From the NCBI GenBank assembly GCA_039962225.1, contig JAMPKV010000006.1, positions 62,001-126,000 on the forward strand: a stretch of DNA of 64,000 nt. The letters are read 5' to 3'. The position numbers and the translations under genes were made by a program. Every line of letters starts with the position of its first letter. Within the stretch, counting starts at the first letter, position 1. The notes under the pieces were generated by a model, which searched no databases, was not told the origin of the DNA, and worked only from the letters and a program-made list of their open reading frames with translations. Positions 26,375 to 34,892 of the stretch are shown here, in pieces. The stretch is from Microcoleus sp. AS-A8 (GTDB lineage: Bacteria > Cyanobacteriota > Cyanobacteriia > Cyanobacteriales > Coleofasciculaceae).

Positions 26375-26620
26375 TCATTCCTGCTCCTGCTTGAGCAATT
26401 GCTCCTTAGAATCACCCCAGTAGGCACTATAAGTCCAGATTTCGTTATTACCCTTTGTCTCTAATGACCATCGATAAATTGCAGAGTTCGGGTTAACCCC
26501 AACCTCGATCAGCTTTGCCCCCATATAGTATTCAATCTGGTGTTTGGTCAAATCTTTAAAGGCGTCAGGTTTGTTCTTGCCGATTGTGCGAGACATGTGG
26601 GCTTGTGTGGGTCTGGCCAT
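26375..26620 (-). CDS. Small hypothetical protein, 81 residues
   Basis: Soluble-looking, mixed-charge protein, MARPTQAHMSRTIGK to SKEQLLKQEQE, with a plausible AGAAG Shine-Dalgarno just before its ATG. Aromatic-rich strands (AIYRWSLETKGNNEIWTYSAYW) suggest a small beta-containing domain. It ends 11 bases from the convergent ABC ATPase gene. I do not recognise the family. Confidence 0.5.
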   Translation of the reverse strand: MARPTQAHMSRTIGKNKPDAFKDLTKHQIEYYMGAKLIEVGVNPNSAIYRWSLETKGNNEIWTYSAYWGDSKEQLLKQEQE

Positions 26621-26933
26621 TCTTCTATTGATTGATTGCTAGCTAATGTTTTTCTTTGTATGATTACATACTTGTTTCGTAGTGATTGCACTTCGGCGTT
26701 GCTGAATAGCGGTATGATTTTGGGCCGATCCCCGACTCCGGAATTAAGTTCATCCAGTGGTAATCAGGGTTTTAACGAAGAAGTCGGGGCTATCGGTTGC
26801 CTGTCTATACTTCTAATCAGTCATGCCCCTTCACCTCTGTGGTTGCTATCTTCTGGAAAAAGTTGACCGCCTTTCATTCCACGCCAACCCATGGGTATGC
26901 TGTGGGGGTTCCCGGCGATTAAGCTAAAAATTT

Positions 26934-27350
26934 ATGCCTACTCAAAACTCAACTCATCTCACCCTGCAAGAAGCACAAGAACTGCTTAAGCCGTTCAACT
27001 GCATTGAAAACAAATCCATTACCTCGGAATCCGAAAAAGCTCTCATCCGTCAAGCACTACTTTTGCTCACCGAACACTCAGACTACCAAATTTTAGGAAT
27101 TTGCGCGGATACCACAGCTCAAGGGTTATCTGCCCTCAAAAGCTACGCGGATGCTTTAGGTTATCCATCTGTTTTCGACCTTCAGCCTATTGAGGGGTCA
27201 GTTTATATCAAATTCAACCCGAAAAGCGGCCTGTGCTATCTCGATTCCTACACAGGAACTCATCGCGGCGTCTTGGTATCTTGCCAATCGGCTTACGAAG
27301 ACGGCATTAATCAAATGTACGGTCATTTACCTCTTGATTTGTTTGAATAA
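26934..27350 (+). CDS. DUF1824 family protein
   Basis: 138-residue cyanobacterial/plastid-lineage protein of unknown function. Recognised by LTLQEAQELLKPFNCIE, DYQILGICADTTAQGLSALKSYADALGY, GSVYIKFNPKSGLCYLDSYTGTHRGVLVS and the acidic C-terminus. It has no signal peptide or membrane segment. It converges with the Crp/Fnr gene. Confidence 0.85.
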   Translation: MPTQNSTHLTLQEAQELLKPFNCIENKSITSESEKALIRQALLLLTEHSDYQILGICADTTAQGLSALKSYADALGYPSVFDLQPIEGSVYIKFNPKSGLCYLDSYTGTHRGVLVSCQSAYEDGINQMYGHLPLDLFE

Positions 27351-27405
27351 CAGCCATAGGCTCAATCGCTCATTGATATACCATCGCCTTCCCTGTGGAT
27401 TCCAC

Positions 27406-28113
27406 TCAGCTTAGCAAGCGATCCAACTCTTGTTTAACGATTTGATAACACTCGCAAGAGGCGGCTTCCAACCCAAGGCGATCCAGAATCGTTATCTTGC
27501 CCCGACGGTAGCGGATTAACCCTGCTTTCTGAAGAGTAGCGGCAACGACACTGACACTGGCACGGCGCACCCCTAGCATTTGAGCCAGGAACTCTTGCGT
27601 CAGGGGAAACTCACCGGACTCTACCCGATCTTGACACAGCAGCAGCCAACGGCAACAGCGCTCTTCTACTGAGTGCAGACAATTGCAGGCAACCGATTGG
27701 GAAATCAGGTTCATCAGCGCTTGGGTGTAGCGCAACAACAAGCTGTACAATAGAGTGGCGGGCGTAACTTCCTGTTTAAACACATCCGCCTTCATCCGCA
27801 GGGCATCACCCACAATTTGCGTTATGGCTTGACCAATCATTCTATCAGTTCCCAGCAATAGGGGAAGGCCAACCATTCCTTCATTGCCTACTGTAGCCGC
27901 TTCGACTGTCCCGCCGTCTTCCGTGAGGTTGACTAATGAAATGATGCCACTGTTCGGAAAATAGACATACTCGATGGGTTCGTTAGGCATGTATATGATT
28001 TGCTTAAGAGTTAGGGAAACTTTCTCCAGATGAGGCAGAAGGCGTTCATATTCTGAGTCAGGTAAGGCCGACAAAAGTCGGTTTCTAATTTGATGACGGC
28101 AGGTTTGAGACAT
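27406..28113 (-). CDS. Crp/Fnr-family transcriptional regulator
   Basis: 235 residues: an N-terminal cyclic-nucleotide-binding-like beta roll (20-120, with YVYFPNSGIISLVN) and a C-terminal winged helix with LTQEFLAQMLGVRRASVSVVAATL. It lacks the iron-sulphur cysteines of FNR and the RxAE-type cAMP pocket of true CRP, so the ligand is unknown. It is similar to the Crp/Fnr paralogs abundant in filamentous cyanobacteria. Confidence 0.9.
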   Translation of the reverse strand: MSQTCRHQIRNRLLSALPDSEYERLLPHLEKVSLTLKQIIYMPNEPIEYVYFPNSGIISLVNLTEDGGTVEAATVGNEGMVGLPLLLGTDRMIGQAITQIVGDALRMKADVFKQEVTPATLLYSLLLRYTQALMNLISQSVACNCLHSVEERCCRWLLLCQDRVESGEFPLTQEFLAQMLGVRRASVSVVAATLQKAGLIRYRRGKITILDRLGLEAASCECYQIVKQELDRLLS

Positions 28114-28416
28114 TGAGAGTAGGAAGATCGAGTTAGTCTGTCTAGACTTGACAATTGACTCTATAAGTACGGTTTATACAGAAATTTTAAACAGCTTGCT
28201 GGCGGGGATTCCACTTCAGTCAATAACCCAGCATATCTGTAAGGGAAGCTATTAAAGGATGAAATTTTTGCAAATAGTTGAGGTATCATAAATTACATTC
28301 CAACCTCCGGAATGAAGATTAATTTTTGTACGATATCGGACAGACACGCGATCTGGCCCATATTAGATTAGATAACAGACAAGCGTAACGGTATTTGCTG
28401 GCTGAGTAGTATAGAG
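28114..28416. other. Divergent intergenic region
   Basis: About 300 A/T-rich bases between the Crp/Fnr gene and the 55-residue HTH gene. TTGACAATTGACTC near 28147 could be promoter material; nothing firm. Confidence 0.35.
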
Positions 28417-28584
28417 ATGATGGCAAACTATCAAAACCTGAAAATTTCTCAGCAAACCAAAAACCTGATTGAAAAACTTCTGCTCGGAAAATTTGCTGTG
28501 TCTGAAATTGCCAGAATCACAGGTATTCCCGAGCAAGGGTTACAGAAATATGTTATTGAAAACGAGCAGGTTCTGGCTCAATAG
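28417..28584 (+). CDS. Small helix-turn-helix protein, 55 residues
   Basis: ORF with tandem ATG, MMANYQNLKISQQ to ENEQVLAQ, stop TAG 28582. LLLGKFAVSEIARITGIPEQGLQKYV is a clear helix-turn-helix of the resolvase/transposase-leader kind; such short HTH proteins also occur free-standing in cyanobacteria. No transposase remnant follows it. DNA binding is predicted from pattern only. Confidence 0.6.
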   Translation: MMANYQNLKISQQTKNLIEKLLLGKFAVSEIARITGIPEQGLQKYVIENEQVLAQ

Positions 28585-29128
28585 GGGTTGAGAAAAGTAT
28601 AAAAAAGGCTCGATGAATGACCCTTAATATTTGTAAATGTAGTATCCTAGAGGGATCGATTTCCTGAATTTAAGGAAGTTTCCTTTTATTTGAGCCATCA
28701 TACAACTGATGTATTTTTACCGAAGAGGAGGCTCCATCTTCGGCTTTTATGTTTTTTATTTTTAAAATTCCCTTCAAGACATTTCTACCCCTCGTAAAAA
28801 GTAATTTATACCCAGAGATTGAGGTTGCTTTTGACAGCAATTGATAATTTTAGATAAGAAATAACGATTTTTTCGATTAATTGTCCTAGCTGGGATTTAC
28901 ACCTTTGTTTTTTCAAGGACTTTCGCTTAACTTATCAAGGTTGGCGTACCTAAATTCTGAACCTCTATGACATTAATAACTCACGCTTTTTAGCAACCTA
29001 ATGATTCAACCATCAAGTCATTGATGGTCTTCAATAATTGAGGAATGAGAGGCTCAGAGCCATAAATAGATTGGCACTCAGCAATCGTTGATTCTAACCA
29101 ATTATTACTTCTCCCCGAAACTCAATCT
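28585..29128. other. Intergenic region upstream of glgX
   Basis: 544 bases with a terminator-like hairpin at 28720-28752 (listed separately). Otherwise A/T-rich, with no supported ORF. Confidence 0.4.
28720..28752 (+). terminator. Hairpin with T-rich tail
   Basis: CCGAAGA (28720-28726) pairs with TCTTCGG (28737-28743), followed by CTTTTATGTTTTTT. Probable terminator of the small HTH gene. Confidence 0.6.
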
Positions 29129-31258
29129 ATGTACATCGCAACACTCTGGCCGGGTAAAGTCTATCCTTTGGGTGCAACCTGGGATGGCAAAGGCACAAAC
29201 TTCGCTCTGTTCAGTGAAAATGCAACAGGAGTCGAACTTTGTTTATTTGACAAAGACGATGAAGAGACGCGCCTAGAACTGACTGAAGTCAGCAACTTCG
29301 TCTGGCACGGCTATGTGCCAGGAGTAGGGCCGGGTCAACGCTATGGGTACCGAGTGCATGGCCCTTATGACCCTCAGAATGGTCATCGCTTTAACCCCAA
29401 CAAACTGCTGATTGATCCCTATGCAAAGGCAATTGATGGCGATATTGGCAATGGGCCAGAATTGTTTGGGTACTCTTGGGATTCTCCTGAAGAAGACCTA
29501 TCTTTTTCTGATCTAGATAGCGCCCACCTGATGCCCAAGTGTGTTGTCGTCGATCAGTCCTTTGATTGGGGCGATGACAAGCTGCTGAAAACACCGTGGC
29601 ACGAAACAGTCATTTATGAAACCCACGTCAAGGGTTTTACCAAGTTGCACCCGGATATCCCGGAAGAGTTGCAGGGTACCTATGCGGGACTCGCCCATCC
29701 AGCGGCGATCGAGCATCTTCAGGCGATCGGAATTACAGCGGTTGAGTTGCTACCAGTGCATCACTTCCTGGCGCGTCCCGGACATCTTGTTGATAAAGGG
29801 CTAAACAATTACTGGGGCTACGATTCCATCAACTATTTGGCTCCCCACTCCAGCTACAGTGCAGACAAAGTGCCGGGGGGGCAGGTCAAAGAGTTTAAGG
29901 AGATGGTCAAGGCGTTGCACTTTGCCGGGATCGAAGTGATTCTGGATGTGGTCTATAACCACACGGGGGAAGGCAATCACATGGGGCCGACTCTGTCGCT
30001 TCGAGGCATCGACAATGCCATTTACTACCGTCTGATGGAAGATGATCCCCGTTACTACATGGACTTCACTGGCTGCGGAAATTCTCTAAACGTGCGCCAA
30101 GCCCAAGTCCTAAAGTTAATCATGGATAGTCTGCGCTATTGGGTGACGGAGATGCATGTCGATGGCTTCCGCTTCGATCTAGCTTCGGCGTTGGCGCGAG
30201 AACTGTTTGCGGTGGATAGCCTATCCGCTTTCTTTGACATCATTCACCAAGACCCAGTGCTAGCGGATGTGAAGCTGATTGCAGAACCTTGGGACGTTGG
30301 AGAAGGTGGCTATCAAGTGGGGAACTTCCCAGTCCTTTGGTCGGAGTGGAATGGTCGGTATCGGGATACCGTGCGGGACTTCTGGCGTGGTGAGGAGAGT
30401 GGCTTAGGGCAATTTGCTTACTGTTTCACGGGTAGCCCCGACCTGTATCAGATTAATGGGCGCAGACCGAATGCGAGTATTAACTTTCTTACAGCCCACG
30501 ATGGCTTCACCCTGAACGACCTGGTTAGCTACAACGAGAAGCACAATGAGGCGAACGGGGAAAACAGCCAGGATGGAGAAAGCCACAACCGTTCTTGGAA
30601 TTGTGGGGCGGAAGGTGAAACGGACGACCCCGAAGTGCTGAGGTTGCGGGAGCAGCAGCGGCGGAACTTCCTCGCCACCCTGATGCTGTCCCAAGGCATC
30701 CCCATGTTGCTGGGGGGAGATGAAATGGGGCGCACCCAACGGGGCAACAACAATGGCTACTGCCAGGACAACGAGCTTTCTTGGTTTGATTGGAACTTAC
30801 CACAGGGAAATGCCGATCTGTTGAAGTTTACCAGTCAGCTAATCTACCTCCGCCGTCAGCATCCGGTATTTCATCGGCGTAAGTGGTTTCAAGGTCGAGC
30901 GATTCACGGCTCAGGCATCACTGATATCGCTTGGTTCAATGCCGATGGCGGTGAGATGACGGATGAGCAGTGGGAAGTGGGTTATGCCAAGACTCTTGCA
31001 GTTTTCTTGAATGGACAAGAGATTCCCGCACGGGGTTCCAAAGGGGAGCGCATTATTGATGATGATTTTCTCCTGTTCTTTAATGCCCACTATGAAACGG
31101 TTGAGTTTACTCTACCAGAGGGGCTGCGGGATAGGCAGTGGGGTGTTGTGATTGACACTAAAGAGCCTCGCTTCCTTAGTGAGGAGCAAGTGTTCACCGA
31201 TACTCAAGAGGTGCCAGTTACAGGGCGATCGCTCGTGGTGTTACGCCGTGTGAGTTAA
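29129..31258 (+). CDS. glgX: Glycogen debranching enzyme, isoamylase type
   Basis: 709-residue GH13 enzyme that hydrolyses alpha-1,6 branches of glycogen limit dextrins. A CBM48-like N-terminal domain (GATWDGKGTNFALFS) is followed by the catalytic barrel with DVVYNHTGEGN, VDGFRFDLASAL (nucleophile Asp), IAEPWDVG (acid Glu) and FLTAHDGFTLND. The length fits GlgX/TreX. ATG 29129 gives the normal start MYIATLWPGKVYPLGA. It is monocistronic; no glycogen gene is adjacent. Confidence 0.95.
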   Translation: MYIATLWPGKVYPLGATWDGKGTNFALFSENATGVELCLFDKDDEETRLELTEVSNFVWHGYVPGVGPGQRYGYRVHGPYDPQNGHRFNPNKLLIDPYAKAIDGDIGNGPELFGYSWDSPEEDLSFSDLDSAHLMPKCVVVDQSFDWGDDKLLKTPWHETVIYETHVKGFTKLHPDIPEELQGTYAGLAHPAAIEHLQAIGITAVELLPVHHFLARPGHLVDKGLNNYWGYDSINYLAPHSSYSADKVPGGQVKEFKEMVKALHFAGIEVILDVVYNHTGEGNHMGPTLSLRGIDNAIYYRLMEDDPRYYMDFTGCGNSLNVRQAQVLKLIMDSLRYWVTEMHVDGFRFDLASALARELFAVDSLSAFFDIIHQDPVLADVKLIAEPWDVGEGGYQVGNFPVLWSEWNGRYRDTVRDFWRGEESGLGQFAYCFTGSPDLYQINGRRPNASINFLTAHDGFTLNDLVSYNEKHNEANGENSQDGESHNRSWNCGAEGETDDPEVLRLREQQRRNFLATLMLSQGIPMLLGGDEMGRTQRGNNNGYCQDNELSWFDWNLPQGNADLLKFTSQLIYLRRQHPVFHRRKWFQGRAIHGSGITDIAWFNADGGEMTDEQWEVGYAKTLAVFLNGQEIPARGSKGERIIDDDFLLFFNAHYETVEFTLPEGLRDRQWGVVIDTKEPRFLSEEQVFTDTQEVPVTGRSLVVLRRVS

Positions 31259-31367
31259 TCAATCTCTTTCCCCAGGTATAAGAAAACAAGCCTGAGTGGA
31301 CGTTAATCTCAAGAATGGTAGATGTGCATGATCATCGTGCAGCTTCTTTAACTTATATGCATACATG

Positions 31368-31403
31368 GGGCGATCGCGGTTTTTCAAGCCATGATCGCCC
31401 TTT
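31368..31403 (+). terminator. HIP1-containing hairpin after glgX
   Basis: GGGCGATC (31368-31375) pairs with GATCGCCC (31393-31400), followed by TTTCA. It lies 110 bases beyond the glgX stop. Confidence 0.45.
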
Positions 31404-31524
31404 CAATGAAAATTGATACATTCCTTATACGGCGAGGGAAAAATATTTTGGCAGTTCAGGCTCATAGCCAGTAGAGTAAACGTCAACAATCCTAGAGCGC
31501 AAACGTTGACTACTGGCACAAAGG

Positions 31525-32163
31525 ATGAATCACATCTTTAGAAAACTCACTGGCTGGACTGCAACCCTGACTCTACTCGCCCTCGTAACGGCGTGTTCTT
31601 CCACTGAGCCACCGCAGGACACGGCGAAATCGACGCCTACTTCTACACAAAGCTCCAGTAGTAACCCTTCAGTTCAGGAGTCTAGCGTACAACCTTCAAC
31701 AGCCCCCCTACCAAAAACCACTCATAACATGGGGGAGGTCGTTTCAGTAAAAGACAAAAACCTCAGTTTGCAATTTCAAGTCAACGGAATCCGCGAACAC
31801 CCAGGAAAAGGAGTGATTCAACCCAATTCAGGCCATAAGTGGATTGTCGTATCGACGACCATTGCCAACAAAGGACAGGAAGCCAAAACCTTTTCGGTTG
31901 TATCCTTTGAACTGATGGATAGTCAAAATAATCCCTATGAGGTTGCTCTATTGGCAGGGGCGTTGGAGGATGTGAAAAGCCCTACAGGTTCAATCAAACC
32001 GGGGGATCAGCGACGCGGTGAGGTTGCGTTTGAAGTCCCAGAGAATGCTCAAGGGCTGCAACTGCTTTTTCAACCCAATCGGGATACTTGCGAAGCAGTA
32101 GCTAGGCAGCCAAAGACATCAGAAACAGTCAATTGTGAGCCAGTTGCCATCAAGCTCAAATAA
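31525..32163 (+). CDS. DUF4352-type lipoprotein
   Basis: 212 residues with a lipoprotein signal (lipobox LVTAC), a Ser/Thr/Pro/Gln linker to about 65, and a DUF4352-like beta-sandwich domain: VNGIREHPGKG, KWIVVSTTIANKGQEAK and GSIKPGDQRRGEVAFEVP. Such domains are extracytoplasmic and of unknown function. It is followed 90 bases later by a second lipoprotein gene. Confidence 0.8.
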   Translation: MNHIFRKLTGWTATLTLLALVTACSSTEPPQDTAKSTPTSTQSSSSNPSVQESSVQPSTAPLPKTTHNMGEVVSVKDKNLSLQFQVNGIREHPGKGVIQPNSGHKWIVVSTTIANKGQEAKTFSVVSFELMDSQNNPYEVALLAGALEDVKSPTGSIKPGDQRRGEVAFEVPENAQGLQLLFQPNRDTCEAVARQPKTSETVNCEPVAIKLK

Positions 32164-32252
32164 CCCCCTGATCTAGCATTGAGTCTTTTGGAAGATACAG
32201 ATATGACGCTTCGACGGTCTTAATCTTTAGCAAACGATGAGGGAGAACTGCG

Positions 32253-32906
32253 ATGAAAAACGTAATACTGGTGACATTACTTTTAGGGAGTTTCGCCGCT
32301 GGATGCCAGGATGCAGGCGTGACTGGAAGCTCTAAGCCAGGTAGCACATCCTCCAGTTTAAATGCGATCGGTTCGCCAACCTCAAAATCATCAAGTCAGT
32401 CGGAGGCTCAATTGTCTGCTTCCAAGCGGAGTCCAGTGGCGGCTCCCCAGAGTGTGGCTGAGGCACAGCAGACTTGTGATATTACGGCCTTTGTGATTGA
32501 TAAAGACCCAAAAGGATTAAATGTGCGTTCTGCGCCTGGTGAGAGCCAGAAGATTGTTGGGAATTTGCCCACCACAAAGATTGGGGTAATTGTGGATATT
32601 ACAGGTTCTAAAGGAAATTGGGTGCAACTCTCCAAAGCGGAAAGCCCTGACAAAGTAGAATTCCAGGGAACCGGCTGGGTTTACTCTCAACTGTTGGGTA
32701 CCAGTACTCGTGGTTATGGGACTCAAGGTGTCTCTGTCTATAAGAGTGCCAATACGCAAAGCTCGGTCATGGGACGTATTCCACCCGCAACCGGGGTTAA
32801 ACTTTTAGGGTGTAGCCAATCTTGGGCTTTGGTTGAACATGAAGGGCTAAAAGGATGGATTGAACCGGAAGCTCAGTGTGGTAATCCCTTATCCACCTGC
32901 CCGTAA
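32253..32906 (+). CDS. Bacterial SH3-domain lipoprotein
   Basis: 217 residues with a lipoprotein signal (lipobox FAAGC), a Ser-rich linker, and two SH3b-like domains. The first has GLNVRSAPGESQKIVGNLP and GWVYSQLLG; the second has GVSVYKSANTQSSVMGRIP and GWIEPEAQCG. SH3b domains usually bind cell-wall or protein ligands in the periplasm. It is probably co-expressed with the preceding lipoprotein. Confidence 0.85.
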   Translation: MKNVILVTLLLGSFAAGCQDAGVTGSSKPGSTSSSLNAIGSPTSKSSSQSEAQLSASKRSPVAAPQSVAEAQQTCDITAFVIDKDPKGLNVRSAPGESQKIVGNLPTTKIGVIVDITGSKGNWVQLSKAESPDKVEFQGTGWVYSQLLGTSTRGYGTQGVSVYKSANTQSSVMGRIPPATGVKLLGCSQSWALVEHEGLKGWIEPEAQCGNPLSTCP

Positions 32907-33002
32907 TTCGGTAAATGAACAGGGTGCGCTCGCATATCCTGTATGTAGCGCGATTGGCAAGAGCTAGTGACGAAGGCGATCGCATATCCTGTATTATCGC
33001 TT

Positions 33003-33350
33003 CTACAAAGGCAGATATTCGACGCGGTTGGCTAAATCTTCAGGGTCGTAGACTTTAGCAATAATTTCCAAGTCCCGTACACAATCACCAATTGGAATAA
33101 GCAATTGATGGGCGTAGATGACACCAGAAAAGACTATTCCCTCAATCTGGCGGCGATGTGCTTCTGCCAAAAAATCATCGTCTCGCGAAAACATGATCCG
33201 TCCAAGTTCAGTGGCACCGTCGAGTAAGATCGGGTCAGGTGTGCCAAGCCGTTCGTCTTCTTGGACAGTAAAAACATCTATACCCCGCAGACGTAACCCA
33301 GTGGTAATTTGTCGAGGGACTTGCTCATCCATGTAGAGAGGTATACTCAC
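33003..33350 (-). CDS. DUF5615-family PIN-like toxin
   Basis: 115-residue Mut7-C/PIN-like protein usually paired with a DUF433 antitoxin. It keeps the N-terminal acidic pair (LYMDEQVP), RLRGIDVFTVQED and the second acidic cluster SRDDDFLAEAHRR, so the nuclease-type site looks intact. It starts GTG at 33350 and overlaps the stop of the DUF433 distal fragment in a GTGA arrangement, the normal coupling for this pair. Its antitoxin gene is broken. Confidence 0.85.
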   Translation of the reverse strand: MSIPLYMDEQVPRQITTGLRLRGIDVFTVQEDERLGTPDPILLDGATELGRIMFSRDDDFLAEAHRRQIEGIVFSGVIYAHQLLIPIGDCVRDLEIIAKVYDPEDLANRVEYLPL

Positions 33351-33771
33351 TTCAATAGCCCTTGCTTCCGCAGTTTAGCAGCTAAAGGGGACGGGCCTGC
33401 TTCCCGTCGTAACCGTTCGGCAAACTCGAAGCGTCGCTGGATATCTGCATCAATTTCCTCTTTATGATCCCAGTAATAAGCTAGTAGAGTGTCAAGTTTG
33501 ATTTGATGGGTGCTTATCCTGCTCGTAGTAAAGGCTGAAGCGCTAAAGCTCTCACTACAAACCTATCAAAACTTAGTTGACAGACCACTAGTGAGGAATG
33601 AATTTTACTCAAAGATACATGAGGATACTGAAAGTGTAATTCTTCAGGACTCCAACCGTAAGCCATTACAGATGTGACTAACTCGACAACTTTCATTGTG
33701 GTTCCAGCAATAATAGGGACGTTGTTTTTGTCGAGTTGCACGTATTTATATTCGGTATTTGTGAGTGTCAT
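33347..33771 (-). pseudogene. DUF433 antitoxin gene split by a palindromic repeat
   Basis: The 5' part (33771 to about 33589) encodes a normal DUF433 N-terminus: VQLDKNNVPIIAGTTMKVVELV, GWSPEELHFQYPHVSLSKIHSSL. The distal part (about 33505-33347), in another frame, encodes LAYYWDHKEEIDADIQRR to KLRKQGLLK. Between them lie about 85 bases with an imperfect palindrome (33525-33558) and a stop in the first frame (33514). Both halves are recognisable, so a small insertion has broken the gene. The first part could still give an 85-residue product with a foreign tail. Confidence 0.75.
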
Positions 33772-33825
33772 AGTGTTTGGTCGGTTGATTTAGGAAATAT
33801 TTTATCGTTGGGGAGCTTGGGAGGT

Positions 33826-33953
33826 GCGATCACGCGTCGATATCCTAACTGCATGAGATAGGCGATCGCATAGTCTGTGTGTAGCGCGATCGCACGTTGA
33901 TATCCTAACTGAATGAGAGAGGCGATCGTATAGTATGTGCGTAGCGCGATCGC
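33826..33953. repeat. 60-bp HIP1-bearing tandem repeat
   Basis: Two adjacent 60-bp units begin at 33826 and 33886, with a partial third from 33946. Each holds GATATCCTAACTG, ATGAGA and two HIP1-like octamers. The period is an exact multiple of three, so on the minus strand it reads as 20-residue repeats (AIALHTDYAIAY-type) inside a 68-residue frame (33768-33974) that overlaps the DUF433 start by ATGA. Related short pieces occur at 32930-33000. Confidence 0.75.
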
Positions 33954-34006
33954 TCCCTCGTCAAGTTTGGGCACTCTAAAAATAGAGTCCCTTATTTTGG
34001 TGAGTA

Positions 34007-34837
34007 ATGAGTAACAGTCCTAATCAACCGCGTCCCAATGATGCTGTACTTGGCAGTCAATCTTCGCCCTCAACAGGTGCTGTCCTGGGTGGACTAGAAG
34101 GAGTTAAACGGCGGTTGGCTAGTGAGTCTGAGGAGTTAAGAATCGCTGCACTAAAAGATGCTTGCAAGTATGGTCAAGAGGGCCTTGACCAAGTGATTCG
34201 GATTGCGAAGACTGAAACGGGAGCCGTGCACCGGATAGCTGATGATTTGCTCTGGGAAAGCGTTGATGAAAAAGAAAAATCAGAAGTAGGAGAGAACTAC
34301 AATCGTCTGCGCGACCTATTGGTTGCCGGAAAGTGGAAACTAGCCGATCAGGATACGGGTGACAAAATGCAGAAAATTGTGGGTGTTCGGATAAAAGAAG
34401 TATTGGAATTACCGATATATGCGTACTCCCGCAATAGGCGGAAACAGGTGCAGACTTCTTTAAGGGCAAGGGTGCAAACCTATCTTGAACCCGAAGATAT
34501 CAAGAAGTTTCCCTGTAAAGATCTCCGCACGATCAACCAGCTATGGGTACGCTACAGCAATGGTCGCTTTGGCTTCAGCGTACAAAAACAAATATGGATA
34601 GAGGAAGGTGGTAAGCCTGGGATTGATCACGAAGAAAGCTACCTCAAGTTTTGCCAGCGCGTTGGCTGGAGAGGCAACCTTGGCATGACTTTTACGGCAA
34701 ATGCTCCTATAGGGCATCTCCCTGTGGGGGGTGTCCGATACGATGCAGAGCGAATAGAAGATTTAGGTAGAAGTTTGATCTCTTCTCCAGAGCAAGTCTT
34801 TGCTCTCGTGTCGAGGCTTAGGGAGTGTAATATCTAA
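34007..34837 (+). CDS. GUN4-like domain protein
   Basis: 276 residues. The N-terminal 95 residues hold AVLGGLEGVKRRL and a short HEAT/ARM-like helical region (ELRIAALKDACKYGQEGLDQVI). The GUN4 core (about 97-243) has NYNRLRDLLVAGKWKLAD, KKFPCKDLRTINQLWVRYS, NGRFGFSVQKQIW, FCQRVGW and APIGHLP. True GUN4 binds porphyrins and stimulates Mg-chelatase. This one matches the paralogous GUN4-domain group rather than the ChlH partner itself, so tetrapyrrole binding is possible but unproven. It faces a NACHT protein that also ends in a GUN4 domain. Confidence 0.85.
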   Translation: MSNSPNQPRPNDAVLGSQSSPSTGAVLGGLEGVKRRLASESEELRIAALKDACKYGQEGLDQVIRIAKTETGAVHRIADDLLWESVDEKEKSEVGENYNRLRDLLVAGKWKLADQDTGDKMQKIVGVRIKEVLELPIYAYSRNRRKQVQTSLRARVQTYLEPEDIKKFPCKDLRTINQLWVRYSNGRFGFSVQKQIWIEEGGKPGIDHEESYLKFCQRVGWRGNLGMTFTANAPIGHLPVGGVRYDAERIEDLGRSLISSPEQVFALVSRLRECNI

Positions 34838-34892
34838 AAAATTTGCTAGCGCAAAAAGTGAGTAGGGACGCAAAACTTTGCGCCCCTATAAG

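Noticed and set aside
26636-26866. 76-codon plus frame and an IS-end-like phrase (CTTCGGCGTTGCTGAATAGC)
   Set aside because: The phrase resembles cyanobacterial IS termini, but no transposase remnant or matching second end was found, so neither a gene nor an IS is claimed.
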